Source: an uncultured Erysipelotrichaceae bacterium (lineage in GTDB: Bacteria > Bacillota_I > Bacilli_A > Erysipelotrichales > Erysipelotrichaceae). From it: a stretch of 64,000 nt of DNA. This document shows, piece by piece, positions 25,681-34,540 of the stretch. A program made the position numbers and the translations under genes. The stretch spans positions 54,031 through 118,030 of the forward strand of contig CANOSP010000004.1 of assembly GCA_947569705.1 (NCBI GenBank), given 5' to 3'. A model generated the notes under the pieces. It was not told where the DNA came from and searched no databases. It worked only from the letters and a program-made list of their open reading frames with translations. Numbering within the stretch: the stretch's first letter is position 1; each line of letters begins with the position of its first letter.

Positions 25681-27060
25681 ATGATACTTCGTTCCGTAGA
25701 CGGCATCATTCGTATGCTTGATGCCGATTATATAGACAATGATGACATTCAGAAGCGCGTATGCGGTGTGTGTATTGATTCCCGCAAGGTCGTTGAGGGC
25801 AATTTATACGTTCCGATAAAAGGCGCCAATAACAATGGTCATGAGTATGTGCAGCAGGCGATTCAAAAGGGCGCAGCTGCCACACTTTGGAATCGGGATG
25901 AAGCGTTTCCGCCGGAAAACACCACCGTGATATTAGTTGATGATACATTGGCAGCATTGCAGAAATTGGCTGCTGTTTATCGTCAACAGCTGTCAATGAA
26001 AGTCATAGGAATTACCGGCAGTAACGGTAAAACAAGCACAAAGGATATTTTAGCGGGAATGTTGTCACAGCGCTATGTGACGCAAAAGACATTAGGTAAT
26101 TACAATAATGAAATCGGCGTACCGCTCACATTGTTGTCATTGAGTGAAAATACGCAGGCAGCGGTAATTGAAATGGGAATGGAAAATCTGAATGAAATCG
26201 ATTTTCTGACGAAAATGGTATGTCCGGATATTGCGATTATAACAAATGTCGGTACTGCTCATTTGGAAAATTTAAAAACTCAGGAAAATATTGCGAAGGC
26301 AAAGCTGGAAATCACTCATGGATTGGCACCGTTCGGTATGTTAATTTATAACGGTGATCAAAAGCTGTTGCGAGATGCGGTCACTAAGGAAGGCATCAAC
26401 GGTGATATCCGCATTAAAACATTCGGTGAAAATTCCGACAATGATGTTTATCTATCTTATGTGCAACAGACGGAAGAGGGTATTACGTTCAGTGTGAATG
26501 ATGAGTCGACACGCTTTACGATGGATATGCTCGGTAAGCATCAAGCCGTAAATGCGATCAGTGCCATGATTGCGGCGCGAGCGCTTCAGCTTTCGGATAC
26601 GGACATTCAGTTCGGCTTGAATACGATTGAAAAAACAGGTATGCGCAATGAATTGATGCGTGCGAATAAAGCATTGATTTTAAATGATTCTTATAAATCG
26701 AATCCGCAAAGCAGTGTAGCTGCTTTAGAAACACTGGTCTTATTTGATGTCCCTTATAAGATTGCGGTATTTGCCGATATGCTGGATCTCGGAGATCAAA
26801 GCGATTTAATTCATTTTCAGTTAGGAAAGCAAACAGCCCGGTACGGTGTTTCTGAGGTGCTGACCTATGGGGAAATGGGAGCTTATATTGCACAAGGTGC
26901 GATTGATCAAAGCGACGGCAGCGTACATGTTCATCATTTTGCCGATAAGGCAAAGCTGATTGCGTATTTAATGCCATATCGCAATAAAGAATGTATGATT
27001 TTAATCAAGGGCAGCCGCAGTATGAAAATGGATGAGGTTGTCGATGCATTAATTCAATAG
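25681..27060 (+). CDS. murF: UDP-MurNAc-tripeptide--D-alanyl-D-alanine ligase
   Basis: MurF adds the terminal dipeptide to UDP-MurNAc-tripeptide, the last cytoplasmic step of the peptidoglycan precursor. The ATP loop GITGSNGKTSTKDI is near residue 110, and the central and C-terminal Mur ligase domains are complete over 459 aa. Either ATG 25681 or GTG 25675 could be the start; GAGGA at 25666-25670 fits both. The next gene encodes a ligase with D-serine-type residues, so this MurF may have to accept D-Ala-D-Ser. Confidence 0.95.
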   Translation: MILRSVDGIIRMLDADYIDNDDIQKRVCGVCIDSRKVVEGNLYVPIKGANNNGHEYVQQAIQKGAAATLWNRDEAFPPENTTVILVDDTLAALQKLAAVYRQQLSMKVIGITGSNGKTSTKDILAGMLSQRYVTQKTLGNYNNEIGVPLTLLSLSENTQAAVIEMGMENLNEIDFLTKMVCPDIAIITNVGTAHLENLKTQENIAKAKLEITHGLAPFGMLIYNGDQKLLRDAVTKEGINGDIRIKTFGENSDNDVYLSYVQQTEEGITFSVNDESTRFTMDMLGKHQAVNAISAMIAARALQLSDTDIQFGLNTIEKTGMRNELMRANKALILNDSYKSNPQSSVAALETLVLFDVPYKIAVFADMLDLGDQSDLIHFQLGKQTARYGVSEVLTYGEMGAYIAQGAIDQSDGSVHVHHFADKAKLIAYLMPYRNKECMILIKGSRSMKMDEVVDALIQ

Positions 27061-27073
27061 ACAGAGGTAGCTT

Positions 27074-28138
27074 ATGAAAAAAATAAAACTTGCCGTGATA
27101 TTCGGCGGAAAATCAAGTGAATATCCGGTGTCCTTACATAGTACGGCGTCTTTATTGAGACAGATCAACAGAGAACGCTATGATATTACAATGATCGGTA
27201 TTTCACAGACGGGAGACTGGTATTTATACCAAGGATCCATCGATGATTTGGAACATGATCACTGGCTGACACACGCAGATAATCAACCGATCGGCTTTGC
27301 CTGTACAAAGAAGCATCACGGCTTTTTCTTATTGCAGGAGAATGTCCCGTCAATACCGCTTGAAATCGATTGTGTATTTCCGGTGCTTCACGGTAAAAAC
27401 GGAGAGGACGGAACATTACAGGGAATGCTGGAGCTGATGCAGCTGCCGTATGTCGGTTGCGGTCATATGAGTTCGGCAATTTGTATGGATAAGGAAATGA
27501 CACACATTGTATGTGAGCGTGCAGGTGTACCGTGCGCTTCGTATATGGCAGTATATAAACATCAGGTGACTGATAAAAAAGCATTGTATGAACAAGCCGC
27601 AGAACAATTAAAGGTACCGTTCTTTATTAAAGCATGCAATGCCGGAAGCAGTTTCGGTGTTCACAAAGTGCATGACTTTCAAGAATTTCAGACAGCTTTA
27701 ACGGATGCCTTTTATCATGACGGCAAGGGTAAGGTCATTTTGGAAGCTACGATTGACGGCTTTGAAATCGGCTGTGCAGTTATGGGCAATCATGAGCTGT
27801 TTGTCGGCAGTGTAGATGAAATAGAGACAAGTCAAGAACTGTTTGATTATGAAGGCAAGTATGAAATGCTGAATTCGGCAATTCATTGTCCTGCTCGTAT
27901 TTCCGAGGAATTGTTTGCGCAGGCACAGGAACTTGCTTTGCGTGCTTATCAAGCAATGAACTGCAAGGGCATGACACGCGTGGATATGTTTGTGACTAAG
28001 GAACAGACAATTATCTTTAATGAACTGAATACGATTCCGGGTTTTACCGCAACAAGCCGCTATCCGTCGATGATGAAGGAAGCGGGAGTCGAATTTCCGG
28101 ATTTAATCGATCGTTTAATCGATTTAGCGATGGAGTAA
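27074..28138 (+). CDS. vanG: VanG/VanC-type D-alanine--D-serine (or D-alanine) ligase
   Basis: ATP-grasp ligase of 354 aa that makes the terminal dipeptide for peptidoglycan. It resembles VanG along its whole length: AVIFGGKSSEYPVSLHS, FPVLHGKNGEDGTLQG, FDYEGKY and NELNTIPGFTATSRYP. The three residues that bind D-serine in VanG (Asp243, Phe252, Arg324) align with Asp248, Phe257 and Arg329 here; ordinary Ddl enzymes lack this arginine and usually read SMYP or SLVP at this spot. It follows murF by 13 bases and precedes a VanT-like racemase. Prediction from known residues is D-Ala-D-Ser; a plain D-Ala-D-Ala ligase of this clade is the alternative. Confidence 0.85.
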   Translation: MKKIKLAVIFGGKSSEYPVSLHSTASLLRQINRERYDITMIGISQTGDWYLYQGSIDDLEHDHWLTHADNQPIGFACTKKHHGFFLLQENVPSIPLEIDCVFPVLHGKNGEDGTLQGMLELMQLPYVGCGHMSSAICMDKEMTHIVCERAGVPCASYMAVYKHQVTDKKALYEQAAEQLKVPFFIKACNAGSSFGVHKVHDFQEFQTALTDAFYHDGKGKVILEATIDGFEIGCAVMGNHELFVGSVDEIETSQELFDYEGKYEMLNSAIHCPARISEELFAQAQELALRAYQAMNCKGMTRVDMFVTKEQTIIFNELNTIPGFTATSRYPSMMKEAGVEFPDLIDRLIDLAME

Positions 28139-28170
28139 AGCATATACTTTAGATAAAGAGGTGGAGTACC

Positions 28171-29322
28171 ATGTTAGAGGATAGCAGCCGCTGCTGGGCA
28201 GAGGTGGATTTGAGCTATATCAAGCATAATGTCGCAGAAATCCGTAAAATGATTCCGGCGACAACGAAGATTATGGGCGTCGTAAAGGCGAATGCATACG
28301 GACACGGAGATATTGCCGTCAGTAAAGCATTAAAAGCCTGCGGAGTTGATTTTTTTGCCGTTTCCAGTATTGATGAGGCAATCAATCTGCGAACTGCCGG
28401 GATCGATGAGCCGATATTGATTTTAGGCTATACTCCGAAGCATCATTTTCACTATCTTCATGAATATCATGTCATTCAAACCTTGATATCTGAGGAATAT
28501 GCACATGCGCTTTCCGATTACGCAAAGGCTCATGGGGTATGGATTCACGCTCATGTAAAGGTGGATACCGGCATGACGCGTTTGGGAATTCCGTGTAAAA
28601 AGGAATGCTGGAATATCGAAGCCGTGAAAGCAATGTATCAGCTTCCGTATATTCATACCGAGGGGATTTTTTCGCATTTTTCGGTCAGTGACAGCTTGAT
28701 CGATCAGGCGGATTTAGACTTTACCGCGCATCAGATCCGTTATTTTGATCAAGTATTGGCAGAATTAAAAGCTGCCGGTATTGAAGCAGGCATCACTCAT
28801 TTACAGAACAGCTACGGAATTATGAATTATCCGCAGCTGCATTATGATTATGTACGCCCGGGTCTTTTACATTTGGGTGTGACCGCCGATGATGCGATTG
28901 AAACAAATCAAAAACCGGATTTTCATCCGATCATGACATGGAAAGCGAATATTTCCTATGTGCGAGAAGTGGAAAGCGGCTGCAGTGTCAGCTACGGACG
29001 CCATTATACCGCTGCGCAGCGGATGCGCATTGCGACGATCAGTTGCGGTTATGCCGACGGTTATCCTCGTACTGTATCCAATCAAGGAAAGCATGTGTTG
29101 GTTCATGGTCAGCGCTGTGAAATCATCGGTAATATTTGTATGGATCAGATGATGGTCGATGTCAGTCACGTTCATGATGTTCATGCCGGTGATGAGGTTG
29201 TTTTGTTTGGCTATGATCATGATGTTTTATTAAGCGTTGATGAATTATCACGCTGTGCGCATACGATTAATAATGAAGCTTTATGTTGGCTGAGCGCCCG
29301 TGTACCGCGCATTTATAAATAA
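28171..29322 (+). CDS. alr: PLP alanine racemase, VanT racemase-domain type
   Basis: Pyridoxal-phosphate racemase of 383 aa. The PLP lysine is in VKANAYGHG near residue 40, and the second catalytic Tyr region is in GYADGYPR and the CMDQMMVDVS block. The stretch THLQNSYGIMNYP matches the VanT serine-racemase pattern (SSYGLLNYP) rather than the usual Alr HxxNSAA. The position of the Tyr354 pocket residue of Bacillus Alr is Ala376 here (LSARVPR); in VanT it is Asn. A wider pocket could admit serine, but alanine racemase activity is also expected. It lies 32 bases after the ligase, and a terminator follows. Confidence 0.88.
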   Translation: MLEDSSRCWAEVDLSYIKHNVAEIRKMIPATTKIMGVVKANAYGHGDIAVSKALKACGVDFFAVSSIDEAINLRTAGIDEPILILGYTPKHHFHYLHEYHVIQTLISEEYAHALSDYAKAHGVWIHAHVKVDTGMTRLGIPCKKECWNIEAVKAMYQLPYIHTEGIFSHFSVSDSLIDQADLDFTAHQIRYFDQVLAELKAAGIEAGITHLQNSYGIMNYPQLHYDYVRPGLLHLGVTADDAIETNQKPDFHPIMTWKANISYVREVESGCSVSYGRHYTAAQRMRIATISCGYADGYPRTVSNQGKHVLVHGQRCEIIGNICMDQMMVDVSHVHDVHAGDEVVLFGYDHDVLLSVDELSRCAHTINNEALCWLSARVPRIYK

Positions 29323-29348
29323 CAGCAGTAAACTCTGCTGTTTTATTT
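29321..29348 (+). terminator. Terminator overlapping the racemase stop
   Basis: AACAGCAG and CTGCTGTT make an eight-pair stem around TAAACT, followed by TTTATTT. The stem begins within the stop codon. It would cut expression of the VanT-like membrane gene relative to the racemase. Confidence 0.82.
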
Positions 29349-29363
29349 CAGGAAGGGAATTAT

Positions 29364-30392
29364 ATGGAGAAAAGGAATTATGGGATCATTGATATTGCGA
29401 AATTTATCAGTGCCTTATTTGTAATAGCAATTCACTGCGCCCCGTTTTATGAAATAAATGAAACATGGAATTTTATCTATGTACAAATACTTGCTCGTTT
29501 GGCAGTGCCGTTCTTTTTCATGGCATCCGGCTGGCTGTTTTTTCAAAAGATCAATTTAAAAAACGGGATTCGTGATGAAGCCAATTTACAAGCGTTGAAG
29601 CATTACTGGATGCGCATTTTAAAGCTGTATCTGGTTTGGAGTGCAATTTATTTACCGCTGTTAATCGGATCATGGATCAAAGGCGGTTTTGATGCTTCCA
29701 CATGTATACGACTGTTTCGTGATTTTTTATTCAACGGTACTTATTATCATCTGTGGTTTTTGCCGGCGCTTTTGCTCGGCATTGTGATCGTGTATTTATC
29801 GGCAACGAAATTAAAAAAGCAACATGCGCTTTGGGTATGCATTGTATTGTATGTGATCGGTACGCTGAGTAATGTCTACGGCTCCGTGCTGGGAAATGTC
29901 GCAGGAATTCAATCGGTTCTGCGGCTGTATGAAAGCGTCTTTGTTACAGCGCGCAACGGAATCTTCTTTGCGCCCTTATATTTGATTCTTGGTTTGTATG
30001 CACAGGAGTTTAAGAATCAAACCTATAAAAAACCGGCAGGAATTGCTTTCGCAGTCAGCTTTTGTGCTTTATGCGCTGAAGCGTTCTTATATCACAGCTT
30101 ACATATGAGCAATGATTTAACAAGCATGTATTTATGCCTGATACCGACCGTCTTTTTCTTGTTTATCTTCCTTTTGCAGTTTTCTTTTAACGGCAATGCA
30201 CTGACTTTGTATATGCGTAAGCTGTCCCTGTTGATCTATGTCAGTCATATATATTTTATTACGCTGTTTTTGAATCTTCTGCACTTATCGAATTTCAGTG
30301 TATATCTACTGACTGTTTTATGCTCAAGTATATTTTCTGCCTCAGTGCTTGTTTTATCAAAGCGTTATCCGCAATTAAAGGTGTTGATGTAA
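29364..30392 (+). CDS. Acyltransferase-3 family membrane protein, VanT N-terminal-domain type
   Basis: Integral membrane protein of 342 aa with about ten hydrophobic segments. It fits the acyltransferase-3 fold (IAIHCAPF with the family histidine near residue 23, RLAVPFFFMASGWLFF near 48, TYYHLWFLPALLLG near 128, RNGIFFAPLYLILG near 195). These blocks closely follow the membrane domain that is fused to the racemase in VanT of VanG-type clusters, where it is thought to import or handle L-serine. Here it is a separate gene directly after the racemase gene. An O-acetyltransferase of wall polymers is the alternative. AGGAAGGGAA precedes ATG 29364. Confidence 0.82.
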   Translation: MEKRNYGIIDIAKFISALFVIAIHCAPFYEINETWNFIYVQILARLAVPFFFMASGWLFFQKINLKNGIRDEANLQALKHYWMRILKLYLVWSAIYLPLLIGSWIKGGFDASTCIRLFRDFLFNGTYYHLWFLPALLLGIVIVYLSATKLKKQHALWVCIVLYVIGTLSNVYGSVLGNVAGIQSVLRLYESVFVTARNGIFFAPLYLILGLYAQEFKNQTYKKPAGIAFAVSFCALCAEAFLYHSLHMSNDLTSMYLCLIPTVFFLFIFLLQFSFNGNALTLYMRKLSLLIYVSHIYFITLFLNLLHLSNFSVYLLTVLCSSIFSASVLVLSKRYPQLKVLM

Positions 30393-30393
30393 T

Positions 30394-31344
30394 ATGAACT
30401 GGAATGAAATGGCAGCAGCTTTGAGTGAAGAACAGCTGCGTGATCTTATCGGTTATCTGTATGATTTTGAACGCTGCCGAAATAAAAATCGATCACAGCT
30501 GGAGCATTTACTGCTGCACGGGAAAAAGCGCAGCTTCTTTTATCTTTGTGATAAATCGGCTTATAAGACTGTTAAGTGTCTGCTTCGTCATCCCAATCGT
30601 CCGCTGCATTTGCCGCATTATCCGGTTGAACAGCTGTTGGAACTGAATGTTATTGAAGAGATTCCCAGTTTGATGAAAGAAAAGGATTACGGGTGGTATC
30701 AAATCCGTGAAGAGGCGCTGGATTTTGCACAGCGAATTGCTCGTACCCGACATTATGATCCGCTGATGGCGGAAATGAAGCACCAAGATGAAATCATACT
30801 CGGATTATTTCATTCGTATGGCTTATTGGAGCTGAATCAATGCTGCGAGATGCTGAGACATTACGGTGTTACTGTTGATCCCGAGCAGTTGTTTTCATCT
30901 GTTACATGGCGTTTATCAAGACGAGATGTACTGCAGGGAGTACAAATTCAGCGCCGCGGTCAAACGGCTTCTTTCATTATGCTGAATGATCTGGATTTTA
31001 TGAATACCTATCGCGGTATTACCGCGCATCCTGATTTAACCTATGAGCTGTGCAGTCAAGACGAACTGCTTAAGCGAACTTCCCGCTATTATGCGACAGA
31101 GCTGCCGGCAATGCAGAAATTAAAAAACTACTTGTTAAAATCATTTTCACGTAAGTTTGCACAAACAATTTTGCAGGAGCTGATCGATGCTTATCAGTAT
31201 CATGCGTGTGCTTTTACGTTTGAAGCGACCGTTTTCCGCGTTTTTCCGGAAACCGAAAGCCGTTCTTATTTGGAACAGGCAATTACTGCTTTGCCTGATA
31301 TTTATTTTAAAGCCCATTCAGCCGATGAAATATTCGGCAGCTAA
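30394..31344 (+). CDS. Protein of unknown function
   Basis: A 316-aa soluble protein with no signal peptide, membrane segment or motif I recognise. It is rich in Leu, Arg, Tyr and Cys and looks mainly helical (LSEEQLRDLIGYLYDFERCR at the N terminus). It starts two bases after the stop of the membrane gene and ends 13 bases before the oxidoreductase start, so all three are probably one transcript. Its middle part could be an array of helical or winged-helix repeats, but I cannot support a function. Confidence 0.7.
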   Translation: MNWNEMAAALSEEQLRDLIGYLYDFERCRNKNRSQLEHLLLHGKKRSFFYLCDKSAYKTVKCLLRHPNRPLHLPHYPVEQLLELNVIEEIPSLMKEKDYGWYQIREEALDFAQRIARTRHYDPLMAEMKHQDEIILGLFHSYGLLELNQCCEMLRHYGVTVDPEQLFSSVTWRLSRRDVLQGVQIQRRGQTASFIMLNDLDFMNTYRGITAHPDLTYELCSQDELLKRTSRYYATELPAMQKLKNYLLKSFSRKFAQTILQELIDAYQYHACAFTFEATVFRVFPETESRSYLEQAITALPDIYFKAHSADEIFGS

Positions 31345-31357
31345 AGGAGTGAATCCT

Positions 31358-32947
31358 ATGATTCGATTTCATCAAATAAAGCTCACTCTTGATGAGGATA
31401 TAGCCGCATTAAAACAAAAATGCGCAGACAAGCTTAAGATTCCGATTACCGATATTATCAATGTTCAGATTGTAAAAGAAAGCTTAGATGCACGCAAAAG
31501 GCCGTTTTGTTTTTCTTATACGGTAGATGTAAAAGTAAAAAACGAGCGAAAATGCAAGTGTAAAGATGCTAAGCGAGTTCAGGAATATCATTATGAAATG
31601 CCGAAGCAGGGAACACACGCAGAAAAAGGGCGCGTTGTGGTGGCAGGCTTCGGTCCCGGCGGAATGTATGCTGCTTTGCTTTTAGCACAGTGCGGCTATC
31701 GACCCTTGGTGCTTGAAAAGGGAGCCTGCATGGAAGAGCGCATTCACAAGGTTCGGCAGTTTTGGCAGAACGGGATACTGGATCCGCAATGTAACGTACA
31801 GTTCGGTGAAGGCGGTGCCGGTACTTTTTCTGACGGCAAGCTGACAAGCCGCTCTAAAGATCTGCGTTCCCATAAGGTTTTAGAAGAACTTGTGCGTTTC
31901 GGCGCGCATAAGTCTATTTTATATGAAGCTTATCCGCATATCGGAACCGATAAGCTGCGCAATATCGTTGTAAATATCCGTAAGGAGATTTTACGGCTCG
32001 GCGGTGAAATTCGCTTTTGTACACCGCTTACCGATATAAAGATTGAAAATCAGCGCATTACGCATATTCAAGCCGATCAAGAATGGATTGCCTGTAAGGC
32101 ATTAATTATGGCGGTCGGTCACAGTGCGCGCGATATTTTTTCGATGTTAGAAGAAAAACAGATTCGGATGGAACAGAAATCATTTGCGGTCGGCATCAGA
32201 ATTGAGCATCCCCAACAGTTGATCAATCAAGCGCAGTACGGGGAATACGCTGCTCATCCGCGGCTTCATGCGGCAAGCTATCGCTTAAGCTATACGACGA
32301 AACAAAATCGCGGTGTCTATTCCTTCTGTATGTGTCCCGGCGGTACAGTAGTGAATTCTGCTTCACATGAAAACGGATTAGTGGTCAACGGTATGAGTGA
32401 GTTTGCCCGTGATCAAGAAAATGCGAACAGCGCACTGCTTGTACAAGTACATCCTGCGGATACGGGTAATCGGTTGATGAGCGGCATTCAGTTTCAACAG
32501 GAGCTGGAACAGCAAGCTTTTCAACTCGGCGGCGGTAATTATTTCGCACCGATTCAGTTGCTAAAGGATTTTATGAAGCGAAAGCCTTCTGCGGCAATCG
32601 GAAGTGTTCAGCCGTCAATTCTGCCCGGCTATACGCTCTGTGATCTGCATTCGATTCTTCCAAGCTTTATCAGTGAGGCACTGTTAGAGGCGTTGCCGCA
32701 GTTTGATCGTCAGCTTCACGGCTTCCTGCACGATGATGCAATTTTGACCGGGGTGGAAACACGCTCCAGTTCACCGCTTCGCATCGTGCGTTATTCGGAC
32801 AGCTTGACTTCGCTTTCATTAGATAATCTCTATCCGTGCGCAGAGGGCGCAGGATATGCCGGCGGTATCGTATCAGCGGCTATTGACGGAATTCGCTGCG
32901 CCGAAAAAGTCATTGCGTATTATGCATCAGATGACAGCGTCAAATAA
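31358..32947 (+). CDS. FAD-dependent oxidoreductase (uncharacterised dehydrogenase family)
   Basis: Soluble flavoprotein of 529 aa. After an N-terminal domain of about 80 residues, the FAD dinucleotide loop reads VVVAGFGPGGMYAALLLAQ, followed by EKGACMEERI, FGEGGAGTFSDGKLTSR and, at the C terminus, the flavin-contact region PCAEGAGYAGGIVSAAIDG. This is the widespread family annotated as FAD-dependent dehydrogenase; its substrate is unknown. I chose ATG 31358, which has AAGGAG at 31343-31348; the frame stays open upstream only over the previous gene. A clear terminator follows. Confidence 0.88.
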   Translation: MIRFHQIKLTLDEDIAALKQKCADKLKIPITDIINVQIVKESLDARKRPFCFSYTVDVKVKNERKCKCKDAKRVQEYHYEMPKQGTHAEKGRVVVAGFGPGGMYAALLLAQCGYRPLVLEKGACMEERIHKVRQFWQNGILDPQCNVQFGEGGAGTFSDGKLTSRSKDLRSHKVLEELVRFGAHKSILYEAYPHIGTDKLRNIVVNIRKEILRLGGEIRFCTPLTDIKIENQRITHIQADQEWIACKALIMAVGHSARDIFSMLEEKQIRMEQKSFAVGIRIEHPQQLINQAQYGEYAAHPRLHAASYRLSYTTKQNRGVYSFCMCPGGTVVNSASHENGLVVNGMSEFARDQENANSALLVQVHPADTGNRLMSGIQFQQELEQQAFQLGGGNYFAPIQLLKDFMKRKPSAAIGSVQPSILPGYTLCDLHSILPSFISEALLEALPQFDRQLHGFLHDDAILTGVETRSSSPLRIVRYSDSLTSLSLDNLYPCAEGAGYAGGIVSAAIDGIRCAEKVIAYYASDDSVK

Positions 32948-32958
32948 ATGATTCATTC

Positions 32959-32982
32959 GTGCTTCTTAAAGCACTTTTTTTT
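32959..32982 (+). terminator. Terminator after the oxidoreductase gene
   Basis: GTGCTT and AAGCAC pair around CTTA, followed by eight T. Confidence 0.88.
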
Positions 32983-33125
32983 GTATTGTTTAATGTTTAC
33001 AGAAAAAAACGACAAGTTTGGAAAATGCAAAACGGTATCAATTCATTCTTTATCTTTTGTTGAAATTTGAAAAATAAGGCAATTTTTAAACTGTTTCTGC
33101 GTATCTTTGTTGTAGAGGTGATTTG

Positions 33126-34439
33126 ATGAGCAAGCGATGTAAAATCGTAGTATACGGTATTATTGCGGCAGTTTGCGCCTGTTTGGCAGCTGCTTTAATC
33201 AAGCTGTTGTTTTTCAGCGGTCTGTTTATTCCCCAAATTAAATTGAATGATTCACAAACTTTACAGGTTGAGGTAAATACAGATTTTCAAGATCCCGGCG
33301 CAACGGCGCGTTTTCGCTTTCGTGATTACAGCGATAATATTGTTGTAGAAAGCAGCTTGGATACCGCTAAACTCGGCACATATAAGATTCGCTATACATT
33401 TGAAGCGTATGATAAATCGGTAGTTAGAACGGTTGAGGTTGTGGATACAACAGCACCGACAATTAAATTGAACGGTCAAAATCCGATGCGTGTATTTGAA
33501 AAGGAGAGCTTTAAGGATCCCGGTTTTCTGGCGAGTGATCAATATGACGGTGATTTAACCAAGCAGGTAAAAGTCGATGCATCCGCACTTGATATGAATA
33601 AGCAGGGAACGTATGAAATCACCTATACGGTTAATGATACCAGCGGTAATACGGCAACGATTAAGCGCAGTGTTGAGGTATGCAAGGACCCGACTGATGA
33701 AAAGCTGTATTATAATCATGATCAGTTTGATAATAAGGCAGAGGAATGGTGGTTCCATAAGAGTGAAAACAATAACCGCACCACCGGCTGCCGTGAGGAA
33801 AGTCTTTTGGCAAAGTATGATGCTTATATGATGGGACCTGATGATAAAACAATTTATTTGACCTTTGATGAAGGCGGAAATGATATTACGTATATCAAAG
33901 AAATTGCCGGTGTCCTAAATGATAACGACGTACAAGCTACTTTCTTCCTAACTCGGAATTATATTAAGGATAATCCGGAATTTATCAATGATCTTGTGGC
34001 TCACGGTCATGTGATCGGCAACCATTCTTGGCATCATTATGATATGCCGACACTTGCGAATGACAAGGATATTGATCGCTTTGTTTCGGAAATCACGGAA
34101 TGTGAAAAAACGTATATGCAGGTTACGGGACAGGCGATGAAAAAGGTATTTCGTTTTCCTAAAGGCGGGATGAGTGAGCGCAGTTTAAAGCTTGTTCAGG
34201 ATCTCGGTTATTCTAATTATTTTTGGAGTCATGCGTATTATGATTATGCCGAAGATGTGAGCGGGGAACAGGCACTGAACACATTGTTAAAGCATTATCA
34301 TAACGGAGCGATTTATCTTTTGCATCCTTCTAATAAAGGCAATTATTTGGCGATGGATCCCTTTATTAAAGCGATGAAGCAAAAAGGCTATCGTTTTGCG
34401 ACAGTTGATAAAATACCGAAAGAAACAAGTGAAAAATGA
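33126..34439 (+). CDS. PdaA-like polysaccharide deacetylase with Ig-like domains
   Basis: Membrane-anchored surface protein of 437 aa. One N-terminal membrane segment (about residues 7-30) precedes two Ig-like DUF5011-type domains (about 38-105 and 110-185, with VVDTTAPTIKLNG and GTYEITYTVNDTSGN). A NodB deacetylase domain follows (about 235-430): TFDEGG takes the place of TFDDGP, as in PdaA, with NHSWHH and FRFPKGG. PdaA removes N-acetyl groups from muramic acid; peptidoglycan is the likely substrate. AGAGGTG precedes ATG 33126; a TTG one codon earlier is less likely. It is the second deacetylase in the window. Confidence 0.9.
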   Translation: MSKRCKIVVYGIIAAVCACLAAALIKLLFFSGLFIPQIKLNDSQTLQVEVNTDFQDPGATARFRFRDYSDNIVVESSLDTAKLGTYKIRYTFEAYDKSVVRTVEVVDTTAPTIKLNGQNPMRVFEKESFKDPGFLASDQYDGDLTKQVKVDASALDMNKQGTYEITYTVNDTSGNTATIKRSVEVCKDPTDEKLYYNHDQFDNKAEEWWFHKSENNNRTTGCREESLLAKYDAYMMGPDDKTIYLTFDEGGNDITYIKEIAGVLNDNDVQATFFLTRNYIKDNPEFINDLVAHGHVIGNHSWHHYDMPTLANDKDIDRFVSEITECEKTYMQVTGQAMKKVFRFPKGGMSERSLKLVQDLGYSNYFWSHAYYDYAEDVSGEQALNTLLKHYHNGAIYLLHPSNKGNYLAMDPFIKAMKQKGYRFATVDKIPKETSEK

Positions 34440-34540
34440 TGATTTTTGTAAATTGTACTTCATATCGGTAATAAAGGATTGAACTTTTTTCATGAAAATT
34501 GGGTCTATTATATGTAGAAGTTACCATGAAAGGGGTCATT

